This document shows positions 7,980 through 15,752 of a stretch of DNA of 64,000 bases, one piece after another; positions within the stretch are counted from its first letter, which is position 1, and each line of letters begins with the position of its first letter. Source of the DNA: Bacillota bacterium. GTDB taxonomy: Bacteria > Bacillota > TC1. The DNA lies in contig JAGXHY010000016.1 in the NCBI GenBank assembly GCA_024635925.1, positions 1 through 64,000 on the forward strand. The letters run 5' to 3'. The notes below the pieces were generated by a model. It was given only the letters and a program-made list of their open reading frames with translations. It was not told the origin of the DNA and made no database searches. Made by a program: the position numbers and the translations under genes.

Positions 7980-9800
7980 ATGAAATTGAGTAAAGATATA
8001 TATGTTTTTATAGAACAAAGAGATGGAATAATTCAAAATGTTAGTTATGAACTTTTAGGAGAAGCTAATTCTTTAGCTGAAGATATTGGTCAAAAAGTAG
8101 TAGGGATAATACTCGGAAGTGAAATAGAAGTTATGGCAAAGAACTTAATTATGTATGGAGCTGATGAAGTTATAGTAGTGGATCATCCAATCTTAAAAGA
8201 ATATATGACAGAATCTTATACTAAAGCTATGACAGAGTTAATTAAGAGTAATGAACCAGAAATAGTTCTATTTGGAGCAACTTCAATTGGTAGAGATTTA
8301 GGACCTCGTATTTCTGCAAGAATTAGAACAGGATTAACAGCTGATTGCACCTCTTTGTGCATAGATCCAAAAAATAAGGGGTTACATATGACTAGACCAG
8401 CCTTTGGTGGTAATCTAATGGCTGTTATAAAGTGTGAAAACCATAGACCTCAAATGGCTACAATACGACCAGGAGTTATGCAAGCTATGGAAAAAGATGA
8501 AAATAGAAAAGGTATAGTAAGAAATGTAGCTATAGATTTTTCAAATATTGGTAATGAAGTGGAAATTTTAGAAATAATTAAGAAAAATAAGAAAGTTACT
8601 GATATTGCTAAATCAAAATATATAGTAGGTGGTGGTCGTGGCGTTGGAAATACTAAGAATTTTGAAATGTTAAACAAATTAGCTTCTACTTTAGGTGGTG
8701 AGGTTGCAGGATCTAGAGCTGCTGTTGAAGCTGGTTGGATTGATGCTGATAGACAAGTTGGACAAACAGGTAAAAATGTTAAACCAGATTTATATATTGC
8801 ATGTGGGATAAGTGGAGCAATCCAACATGTGGCGGGTATGGAGAATTCTGGTATGATAATAGCTATTAATAAAAATGAAACAGCACCAATCTTTGATGTA
8901 GCAGATTTAGGAGTTGTAGGTGATATTACAACTATTATACCTCCACTAATAGAGGCTATAAAAAAAGCCAAAGCTGAAGGTATGGATTATATTGCACCTT
9001 CTTCATTAAAATATATGGGTATGGAGAATATTCTTTTTAATAAAAAAGATGGAATTGCCTACCTGACTATAAATAGACCTAGATTTTTAAATGCTTTAAA
9101 TAGAAAAACTTTATTAGAAATTGGTGCAGTTGTAGATTTATTAGAAAATGATGAATCTACTCTAGTAGTAATTGTTCGAGGTGCTGGTGGAAGAGCTTTT
9201 GTAGCTGGAGCTGATATTTCTAAAATGCAAGATATGAATGTAGAAGAAGGAGAGGAAATCTCAACTCTTGCTCAGACAGTCTTTTCTAAATTGAAAAAAT
9301 TACCTCAAGTTGTTATTGGGGCTATTAATGGTTATGCTTTAGGTGGTGGGAATGAATTGGCTATGGCTTGTGATATTCGTATAGCTAGTAGTAGAGCAAA
9401 ATTTGGACAACCAGAAGTAAAACTTGGTCTTATTCCCGGTTTTGGGGGAACACAACGTCTTCAAAGAATTGTAGGACAAGGTTATTCTAAGGAGTTAATT
9501 TTTACTGGAGAAATGATTAGTGCAGAGGAAGCTTATAGAATTGGGTTAGTTAATCGTGTTGTTCCTCCAGAAGCTCTTAATCGAGTAGTTAATGATTTAG
9601 CTCTAAAGATTATAAGTAATGGTAGTAAGGCTGTTAAATTGGCTAAGAAGTCTATTAATGAAGGTGGTAATGTTGATTTAGAGAGTGGCTTAGCTATAGA
9701 GAATAGAGATTGGACTAATTGTTTTACAAATGAAGAATCAAAAGAAGGTATGAAGGCTTTTGTCGAAAAACGTAAGGCAAATTTTAAAGACTTTAAGTAG
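7980..9800 (+). CDS. EtfA fused to enoyl-CoA hydratase (crotonase)
   Basis: 606 residues in one uninterrupted frame. Residues 1 to about 335 are ETF alpha: N-terminal domain with IVLFGATSIGRDLGPRISAR, then the FAD-binding domain with GGGRGVG, GEVAGSRAAVEAGW, DRQVGQTGKNVKPDLYIACG and GISGAIQHVAGM. From about residue 348 a complete crotonase follows: INRPRFLNALN, the oxyanion-hole segment GADISKM, and both catalytic glutamates in ALGGGNELAMACD and GQPEVKLGLIPG. There is no stop and no ribosome site between the halves. The product would place hydratase and ETF activities on one chain beside acyl-CoA dehydrogenase, consistent with channelling 3-hydroxyacyl-CoA to acyl-CoA. Thiolase and 3-hydroxyacyl-CoA dehydrogenase are not in the window. 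Confidence 0.93.
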   Translation: MKLSKDIYVFIEQRDGIIQNVSYELLGEANSLAEDIGQKVVGIILGSEIEVMAKNLIMYGADEVIVVDHPILKEYMTESYTKAMTELIKSNEPEIVLFGATSIGRDLGPRISARIRTGLTADCTSLCIDPKNKGLHMTRPAFGGNLMAVIKCENHRPQMATIRPGVMQAMEKDENRKGIVRNVAIDFSNIGNEVEILEIIKKNKKVTDIAKSKYIVGGGRGVGNTKNFEMLNKLASTLGGEVAGSRAAVEAGWIDADRQVGQTGKNVKPDLYIACGISGAIQHVAGMENSGMIIAINKNETAPIFDVADLGVVGDITTIIPPLIEAIKKAKAEGMDYIAPSSLKYMGMENILFNKKDGIAYLTINRPRFLNALNRKTLLEIGAVVDLLENDESTLVVIVRGAGGRAFVAGADISKMQDMNVEEGEEISTLAQTVFSKLKKLPQVVIGAINGYALGGGNELAMACDIRIASSRAKFGQPEVKLGLIPGFGGTQRLQRIVGQGYSKELIFTGEMISAEEAYRIGLVNRVVPPEALNRVVNDLALKIISNGSKAVKLAKKSINEGGNVDLESGLAIENRDWTNCFTNEESKEGMKAFVEKRKANFKDFK

Positions 9801-9810
9801 GAGGTAAAAA

Positions 9811-10353
9811 ATGGATTTTTTAGAATGTGTGAAAGGTAGAAGAAGTGTCAGAAAATTTAAAGATACTAAGATAGGTCATGATGTTTTATTGAGGGTAGTT
9901 GAGTATTCATCATTTTCTCCATCTTGGAAGAATTCTCAGACAGCAAGGTATATTGTAGTTGAAGATAGAGATATATTAGATAAAATTGCCGATGATTGTC
10001 TTAATGGTTTCGTATTTAATGCAAATACAATAAAGCAAGCCCCAGCTCTTGTATTAGTCACTTATGTCACTGGAAGAAGTGGCTATGAAAAGGATGGGTC
10101 TTTTTCTACTAGTAAGGGTGATCGTTGGGAAATGTTTGATGCTGGTATTGCATCACAAACTTTTTCATTAGCTGCTTTTAATGAAGGGCTTGGTTGTGTT
10201 ATTTTTGGTATATTTAACGAAGAAAAGGTAAGTGAGGTTGTTGGTATTCCTAAAGATCAAAAGTTAGCTACTATGATAGCTATAGGGTATCCTGATGAGG
10301 AACCTGCCATGCCAAAACGTAAGAGTGTTGAGGAATTGGTTGAATTTAGATAA
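9811..10353 (+). CDS. Nitroreductase-family FMN oxidoreductase
   Basis: 180 residues. RRSVRKFKDTKI is the FMN-phosphate motif of the nitroreductase fold. Other motifs are PSWKNSQTARYIVV, the DAGIASQTFSLAAFNEGLGCV helix and a C-terminal IAIGYPDEEPAMPKRK, all typical of small clostridial nitroreductases. It begins 10 bp after the EtfA-crotonase gene with AGGAGGT, so it is the last gene of the acyl-CoA operon. Its substrate is unknown; an electron-transfer or enoate-reducing role linked to the operon is possible. Confidence 0.88.
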   Translation: MDFLECVKGRRSVRKFKDTKIGHDVLLRVVEYSSFSPSWKNSQTARYIVVEDRDILDKIADDCLNGFVFNANTIKQAPALVLVTYVTGRSGYEKDGSFSTSKGDRWEMFDAGIASQTFSLAAFNEGLGCVIFGIFNEEKVSEVVGIPKDQKLATMIAIGYPDEEPAMPKRKSVEELVEFR

Positions 10354-10370
10354 GTTTTGTATGATGAGTT

Positions 10371-10416
10371 AAGGTTTATAACAAGTAATTTTTTGTTTTA
10401 AACCTTGGCTTTTTTA
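10371..10416 (+). terminator. Rho-independent terminator of the acyl-CoA operon
   Basis: AAGGTTTA-T-AACAA pairs with TTGTT-T-TAAACCTT (one T-T mismatch) and is followed by GGCTTTTTTATT. Confidence 0.8.
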
Positions 10417-10423
10417 TTATTGA

Positions 10424-10452
10424 TTGACATGTTATGGAATAGTTTATAGAAT
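10424..10452 (+). promoter_or_regulatory. Sigma-A-type promoter for the DUF1538 operon
   Basis: TTGACA, 17-bp spacer, TAGAAT, placed just after the preceding terminator and about 48 bp before the DUF1538 start. Confidence 0.7.
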
Positions 10453-10499
10453 AATAATTAATATGGAAATAGACTATTAGGGAAAGGAAGTGAGGCCTT

Positions 10500-11978
10500 T
10501 TGAATATACTAAGCAGTAAGTTTCGCGAAGTTTTTTTTGCTGTACTACCTGTTACTTTGATAGTTGTTATTCTTAACTTCACGCTAGTACCAATTCCTAA
10601 TAATCTAATGTGGCAATTTATAATAGGATTTATATTAGTAACCATTGGTCTGACATTGTTTCTAGTTGGGGTAGATTTAGGTATAACGCCACTAGGTATG
10701 CTTCTTGGACCAATAATAACCAAGTGGAACAAGCTTTGGTTAGTTCTGATAGCTGCTTTCTTCCTGGGCTTTATAATTTCCTTTGCCGAACCGGATTTAA
10801 TTATCCTAGGTAATCAAATTGAATATATAACTTCAGGAGGCATTGCTAGTATAACAATTATTTCAGTTGTATCTCTTGGTATTGCTGTTTTGATGATACT
10901 GGGTTTCTTGAGAATAATCTATAACATTCCATTATTTATAATACTAAATATCCTTTATGCTATTATCCTAATTTTAGCCATATTTACCCAACCTGAATTT
11001 CTTGCAATTGCATTTGATACCTCGGGCGCAACAACTGGAGCACTGGCAGTTCCTTTCATCCTATCTCTATCCATGGGTCTTACATCAATAAAGAAGGATA
11101 GAAAGGCATCGGAAAAAGATAGTTTCGGCTTGGTTTCAATAGTATCAGCAGGAGCAATTATTTCTGTTATGATTTTAAATCTAGTAACAAAAAAACAGGA
11201 GTATTCTGAAATCTTAAAGGACAATAGTAAAGAATCCTTGTCTGTAGCTATGGCATTTATTAGTAATATAACAGAAGGACTCATAGATAGCCTTTTTGCC
11301 TTTTTACCTTTGTTTTTGATTTTTATATTTTTAATAATTTTTACTAAGTCAATTAATAAGGCAGAAATCAAGCGCATTACCTTTGGCTTTGTTTATTCTA
11401 TGGTAGGGCTTGGAATATTCTTTATTGGAATCCATACTGGTTTTATGGATGTTGGTGGTACTATTGGAGGATACTTGGTTTCACTGGATTCTTATGTTTT
11501 TTTAATAGGCATAGGATTCCTCCTTGGTGTTTTTACCATAATCGCCGAACCTGCAGTTCATGTACTTACACAGCAGATTGAAGAAGTAACCGCAGGTTTT
11601 GTCAAAAAAAGTTCTGTGCTAATTGCCTTATCTATTGGAGTTGGGTTTGCAATTGCCTTATCGGTACTTAGGATAGTTGTAAGTGGAATAGAATTGTGGC
11701 ATTATCTACTTCCAGGATACCTTATAGCCTTGGGATTAACTTTTGTTGTGCCTAAGTTATTTGTTGGTATAGCTTTTGATGCCGGTGGTGTAGCAACTGG
11801 TCCTATAACGGCCACTTTCATATTGGCTTTTATCAATGGAGCTGCTTATGAGCATAGTAATGCAAGTATTCTGATTGATGGCTTTGGGATGATAGCCTTG
11901 GTAGCTTTAATGCCGATAATTACTCTTCAAATATTAGGTTTGTTATATAGAATTAAGTCTTCTAAGAAGGAGGTATGA
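10500..11978 (+). CDS. DUF1538 tandem-repeat integral membrane protein
   Basis: 492 residues, TTG start after GGAAAGGAAG. It has about twelve or more hydrophobic segments and a clear internal duplication. FAEPDLIILGNQIEYITSGG (from about residue 95) recurs as IAEPAVHVLTQQIEEVTAG, and AFDTSGATTGALAVPFIL (171 on) recurs as AFDAGGVATGPITATFIL (425 on). This is the two-copy DUF1538 layout. The repeats with conserved acidic, polar and glycine residues inside membrane segments look like a transporter or channel, but no substrate is known. The next gene, 3 bp downstream, encodes a PII-like protein, which suggests gating by a nucleotide-sensing regulator as AmtB is by GlnK. That comparison is inference. 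Confidence 0.88.
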   Translation: MNILSSKFREVFFAVLPVTLIVVILNFTLVPIPNNLMWQFIIGFILVTIGLTLFLVGVDLGITPLGMLLGPIITKWNKLWLVLIAAFFLGFIISFAEPDLIILGNQIEYITSGGIASITIISVVSLGIAVLMILGFLRIIYNIPLFIILNILYAIILILAIFTQPEFLAIAFDTSGATTGALAVPFILSLSMGLTSIKKDRKASEKDSFGLVSIVSAGAIISVMILNLVTKKQEYSEILKDNSKESLSVAMAFISNITEGLIDSLFAFLPLFLIFIFLIIFTKSINKAEIKRITFGFVYSMVGLGIFFIGIHTGFMDVGGTIGGYLVSLDSYVFLIGIGFLLGVFTIIAEPAVHVLTQQIEEVTAGFVKKSSVLIALSIGVGFAIALSVLRIVVSGIELWHYLLPGYLIALGLTFVVPKLFVGIAFDAGGVATGPITATFILAFINGAAYEHSNASILIDGFGMIALVALMPIITLQILGLLYRIKSSKKEV

Positions 11979-11981
11979 TTT

Positions 11982-12653
11982 GTGAGTATTGATAATAGTT
12001 TGTTTTCCTTTGACTTGAATGTGGTAATTGTAAAACATGGGTTTGGGAGCAGAGTTATATCCTTAGCTAAGGCTTGTGGGATTTCTGGTGGTACTATAGT
12101 CTTTGGTAAGGGTATATCTAGAAATTCTCTACTTCGGCTTTTGGAGATAGCGGATAGTAGTAATGAAGTGGTACTAATATTATCCGACAAGGTAAAAGGT
12201 GATGATTTTATACAAAGGGCTTTATTGGAGTTTAGATTGGAAAAACCTAATAGAGGGATAGCCTTTAAAATGCCTGTTTGCAATATATTATGCACCCGTT
12301 GTCATTGTAGTATTGATGAGGAACACACAGAAAGTGAGGTTGGTAAAATGAGTTCATACAGTTCAATTTTTGTTATTGTTGATAAGGGTGTAGCTGGCTT
12401 GGTAGTTAAAGCTGGTAGGGCAGGTGGAGCTCGTGGAGCTACTATTATTGATGGGCGAGGAGCGGGTATTCATGAGACTAGCAAACTCTTTGCCATGGAG
12501 ATTGAACCTGAGAAAGAGATAGTCCTCCTTATTGTACCGAGTGACCTTACTAAGTCTGTTAGTGATATGATAAGAGAAAAAGTTGGAATGGACGAAGCAG
12601 GTAAGGGAATTATATTTGTTCAAGAAGTTAGTGAAGTCTATGGATTGAATTAG
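11982..12653 (+). CDS. Tandem PII-like regulatory protein with cysteine cluster
   Basis: 223 residues, GTG start with AAGGAGGT. Two PII-like halves are seen. Residues 10-95 contain LNVVIVKHGFGSRVISLAKACGI and GISGGTIVFGKG. Residues 128-223 contain IFVIVDKGVAGLVVKAGRAGGARGATIIDGRGAG, the typical PII beta-strand plus G-x-x-G-x-T-I-x-x-G-R-G T-loop base. Between them lies a cysteine cluster, Cys100, Cys104, Cys107 and Cys109 (CNILCTRCHC), that could bind a metal or iron-sulfur cluster. It belongs to the P-II superfamily that accompanies DUF1538 membrane proteins, and likely senses a nucleotide or metabolite and acts on the upstream membrane protein. Confidence 0.85.
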   Translation: MSIDNSLFSFDLNVVIVKHGFGSRVISLAKACGISGGTIVFGKGISRNSLLRLLEIADSSNEVVLILSDKVKGDDFIQRALLEFRLEKPNRGIAFKMPVCNILCTRCHCSIDEEHTESEVGKMSSYSSIFVIVDKGVAGLVVKAGRAGGARGATIIDGRGAGIHETSKLFAMEIEPEKEIVLLIVPSDLTKSVSDMIREKVGMDEAGKGIIFVQEVSEVYGLN

Positions 12654-12657
12654 TAAC

Positions 12658-12686
12658 TTGCCAACATGTCGATAAAGTAGTATTAT
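12658..12686 (+). promoter_or_regulatory. Promoter for the rubredoxin-like gene
   Basis: TTGCCA, 17-bp spacer, TATTAT, starting 5 bp after the PII-like gene's stop. Confidence 0.6.
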
Positions 12687-12729
12687 CAAATATGCATAGA
12701 AAAATATGTTTTGAAAGGAGATATTTATT

Positions 12730-13059
12730 ATGTTATGGAAATGTTCAAATTGTGGATTTTTACACGAAGGTGATGAGGCCCCTGATATTTGCCCAAAATG
12801 TGGTGTAAGTAAGGATAAATATGTTGCTTTATCTGAAGAGGATGGAGAAAAAGTTTATACTTCCGATCGTACAAATGATATTCATATGGAAATTATAGAC
12901 TTATCAATGAGAATTTGTGAACTTGCTTTAGAAGGGGTTGAGATTAATCTTGATCCAGCTTGTGTTTCAGTTTTTGAAAAGGCCTGTGATGAAGCTTGGA
13001 TTATTAAACAAAGAAGTAAAGCAGAGATTGCAAGTCATATGACAAAAGGTAAATGGTAA
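12730..13059 (+). CDS. Rubredoxin-domain protein
   Basis: 109 residues. The N-terminal 35 residues form a rubredoxin-like zinc/iron knuckle: CSNCGFLHEGDEAPDICPKCG, the C-x2-C...C-x2-C arrangement seen at the end of rubrerythrins. The C-terminal 65 residues are helical and acidic, with two further cysteines and no ferritin-like EExxH motif, so this is not a complete rubrerythrin. It could be an electron carrier for oxygen or peroxide defence. Strong AAAGGAG ribosome site, own promoter and terminator, so monocistronic. Confidence 0.85.
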   Translation: MLWKCSNCGFLHEGDEAPDICPKCGVSKDKYVALSEEDGEKVYTSDRTNDIHMEIIDLSMRICELALEGVEINLDPACVSVFEKACDEAWIIKQRSKAEIASHMTKGKW

Positions 13060-13077
13060 AAAATTATAAATAATATT

Positions 13078-13113
13078 AAAGGGTATACACTATTTTGTGT
13101 ATACTCTTTTTTA
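13078..13113 (+). terminator. Rho-independent terminator
   Basis: GGGTATACAC-TATTTT-GTGTATACTC followed by a run of T. Confidence 0.92.
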
Positions 13114-13121
13114 TTAAACCC

Positions 13122-13150
13122 TTGTTAGTATTGAATCAATAAGGTAATAT
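13122..13150 (+). promoter_or_regulatory. Promoter for the nitroreductase-MsrA fusion
   Basis: TTGTTA, 17-bp spacer, TAATAT, immediately after the preceding terminator. Confidence 0.55.
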
Positions 13151-13196
13151 CAATATAAAGAGGTAATTATTTCAATGTATATAATAGGAGGTAGCC

Positions 13197-14552
13197 ATGA
13201 ATGATATAGTAAAAATAGTAATTCAAAGAAAATCTATAAGGACCTACACTGATGAGCCACTAAGTAATGAGGTTAGAAGTCAGATAGAAGAGTATTTTAC
13301 TAAACTTGATAATCCTTGGGGGGTAAAAATAAACTATACTTTGATCGATACTAAGGGTGAAAATACTAATGGAAAATTAGGTACTTATGGTGTTATTAGA
13401 AATGCTAGTAGCTTTATTGCAGCAACACTATTTGATGAAGAATTTGCTTTAGAAGCACTAGGTTTTGAATTAGAAGTATTAATTCTTTATCTTACTAGTT
13501 TGGGAATTGGAACTTGTTGGCTAGGAGGAACATTCAACAGAGGAGAATTCGCCAAAGAAGCTAAGTTAACGGAAGGACAAATAATACCGATTATTACACC
13601 AATTGGTTATCCTGCAAAAAAAACTTCATTAACTGACAAATTAATGAGAAAAATGTCTAAAGGAGATTCAAGAAAAGAATGGAATGAATTATTCTTCCTC
13701 CAAGATTTTAGTAATATACTAACAAAGAAAGAAGCAGGTATTTATAGGGAAGCTTTAGAAATGGTTAGACTTGCACCTTCAGCTTCAAATAAACAACCTT
13801 GGAGAATCATAAAAGAAACTAATATCTACCATTTTTTCGAATATTCTACACCAGGTTATAGTAAAGCTTTTAATTATGATATACAAAGAATAGATATGGG
13901 AATTGCTGCTGCACATTTTCAGCTAACAATAAAAGAGAAAAAGATAAAAGGTGAATTTGCTGTACTAGAACAACAAATTTCAGCACCAGAAAATACATAT
14001 TATAGGTTTAGCTGGATAGGAGAAAGATCAGAAGAATTAGTTATGGGAGAATTAAAGGAAATTTATCTTGCCGGTGGATGTTTTTGGGGAACACAAAAAT
14101 ATCTTTCATTAATTAATGGTGTTATAAGCTCAGAAGTAGGGTATGCAAATGGTAATACAAGCAATCCTAGTTATCAGGATGTGTGTTACCGTAATACTGG
14201 ACATACAGAAACTGTTAAATTAGTTTATGATTCTAATATTATTCCATTAGCATCAGTTCTTAAACTTTTTTATGATGTTATTAATCCTGTTTCTGTAAAT
14301 AAACAAGGAAATGATGTTGGAAGCCAATATCGTTCAGGAATATACTATGTTGATGAAAAAGATAAAGATGTGATACTTGAATCCATAGCAGAATTACAAG
14401 AACAATATACTGAAAAAATAGCTATAGAAGTATTGGCCTTAGAAAACTATACAAAAGCTGAAGAGGCTCACCAAGATTACTTGAATAAAAATCCAGGAGG
14501 TTATTGCCATATTGGACCAGATAGTTTTGAAAAAGTAAGAAAAATGAATTAG
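13197..14552 (+). CDS. Nitroreductase domain fused to peptide-methionine (S)-S-oxide reductase MsrA
   Basis: 451 residues in one frame. Residues 1 to about 275 are a TM1586-type nitroreductase-like domain: QRKSIRTYTDEPLS, GIGTCWLGGTFNRGEF and LAPSASNKQPWRII. From about residue 284 comes a complete MsrA: catalytic GGCFWG, EVGYANGNTSNPSYQDVCY, GHTETVKLVYD, GSQYRSGIYY and EEAHQDYLNKNPGGYCHI. MsrA reduces methionine-S-sulfoxide in proteins, normally recycled by thioredoxin. The flavin-type N-terminal domain might supply electrons or act independently. MsrB is absent here. The linker still carries a GGAG-like sequence, as if two genes had merged. AGGAGGT ribosome site. Confidence 0.93.
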   Translation: MNDIVKIVIQRKSIRTYTDEPLSNEVRSQIEEYFTKLDNPWGVKINYTLIDTKGENTNGKLGTYGVIRNASSFIAATLFDEEFALEALGFELEVLILYLTSLGIGTCWLGGTFNRGEFAKEAKLTEGQIIPIITPIGYPAKKTSLTDKLMRKMSKGDSRKEWNELFFLQDFSNILTKKEAGIYREALEMVRLAPSASNKQPWRIIKETNIYHFFEYSTPGYSKAFNYDIQRIDMGIAAAHFQLTIKEKKIKGEFAVLEQQISAPENTYYRFSWIGERSEELVMGELKEIYLAGGCFWGTQKYLSLINGVISSEVGYANGNTSNPSYQDVCYRNTGHTETVKLVYDSNIIPLASVLKLFYDVINPVSVNKQGNDVGSQYRSGIYYVDEKDKDVILESIAELQEQYTEKIAIEVLALENYTKAEEAHQDYLNKNPGGYCHIGPDSFEKVRKMN

Positions 14553-14572
14553 TAATAATCATCAAGAGTCAT

Positions 14573-14600
14573 TTGCATATATTTTATGGTATAGTATAAA
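14573..14600 (+). promoter_or_regulatory. Promoter for the glycosyltransferase/acyltransferase pair
   Basis: TTGCAT, 16-bp spacer, TATAAA, about 29 bp before the chosen start. Confidence 0.55.
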
Positions 14601-14628
14601 TTAATGATATAAATATATGAGGTGGAAT

Positions 14629-15744
14629 ATGCAAATAATAAGCTATGTAACAATAAGTATTGGGATTTTAGCCACATTTTTATTGTTTTTTAATCTTCCT
14701 AGGATTAAAAAAGAAAAAGATGAAAAAGACTGTTATGAAAGTCCTACAATATCTGTAATAATACCTGCTAGAAATGAAGAAAATAATCTACCCAATATTT
14801 TAAATGATCTATTAAAACAAACCTATCCAATAAAGGAAATAATTTGTGTGGATGATGGTTCAACAGATGGAACTCCAGAAATTATTAGGAATTATTCAAA
14901 TAACAAAAAGGTGGAATTAAAGTCAGTAGAAGTTAAAAGTCTACCAATTGGTTGGAAAGGAAAAACTTGGGCCTGTCAAAATGGAGCAAGTTTAGCTAAA
15001 GGTGAGTTATTACTATTTTTAGACTCAGATATTAGATTATCAAACAGTAGTATAGAAATATTAGTTGATCGGTATTTGAAAAATAGACAACCTATATCAA
15101 TTCAGCCCTATCACTGTATGAAGAAGAACTATGAATATCTATCACTTTTTTTTAATATGATACAAACCTGTGCTACAGGTCTTAGTGTTTTTGGAAAAAA
15201 GAAAAAGAAAGGTTTTTATGGACCTCTATTATTTATAGAAAGAGATATTTTTAATAAATTTGGTGGTTATGAAAAGGTCAAAAATAAAGTCGTTGAGGAT
15301 TTTGATTTAGGTAAATACCTTAGAAGTAAAGGTATATATATTGAACTACTCCTTGGTGGAGATGAAATATCTTATAGAATGTATCCTAAGTCAGTCAAAG
15401 ATTTATTTGAAGGATGGTCTAAGAATTTTGCTTTGGCATCACTTTCAATGGATTGGTGGCTATTTATCTTTATTATTATCTGGATAGGTTTCTTAACTGT
15501 ATTACCAATAGAAATATTTAAATCTATTTTATTTGGGGAAACTAGTTCATTATTAATTCTTATTGGTATATACGGATATTGTATATTATCAATTTACCGG
15601 ATTGGAAGGGCTATAGGTTCATTTCCTATATATACTTATGTTTTTTATCCTGTATACTTATTGGTCTTTCATTTAACCTATCTTTATTCAATAATAGGGA
15701 CATATATATTAAAATCAACAACCTGGAAGGGTAGAAAGTTGTAG
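14629..15744 (+). CDS. GT2 glycosyltransferase, CrtQ-like
   Basis: About 371 residues. An N-terminal membrane helix is followed by a GT2 domain: ISVIIPARNEENNLPNIL, CVDDGSTDGT (nucleotide-binding aspartates), FLDSDIRL (DxD-type metal motif) and VVEDFDLGKYLRSKGI (ED acceptor motif). Three or four C-terminal membrane helices complete it. The layout and the acyltransferase next door match 4,4'-diaponeurosporenoate glycosyltransferase (CrtQ) of Staphylococcus. No carotenoid synthase or desaturase gene is present, so the real acceptor may be another lipid. GAGGTGG at 14619-14625 serves the ATG at 14629 rather than the in-frame ATG at 14617, which contains it. Confidence 0.85.
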   Translation: MQIISYVTISIGILATFLLFFNLPRIKKEKDEKDCYESPTISVIIPARNEENNLPNILNDLLKQTYPIKEIICVDDGSTDGTPEIIRNYSNNKKVELKSVEVKSLPIGWKGKTWACQNGASLAKGELLLFLDSDIRLSNSSIEILVDRYLKNRQPISIQPYHCMKKNYEYLSLFFNMIQTCATGLSVFGKKKKKGFYGPLLFIERDIFNKFGGYEKVKNKVVEDFDLGKYLRSKGIYIELLLGGDEISYRMYPKSVKDLFEGWSKNFALASLSMDWWLFIFIIIWIGFLTVLPIEIFKSILFGETSSLLILIGIYGYCILSIYRIGRAIGSFPIYTYVFYPVYLLVFHLTYLYSIIGTYILKSTTWKGRKL

Positions 15745-15752
15745 GTGAGTTA

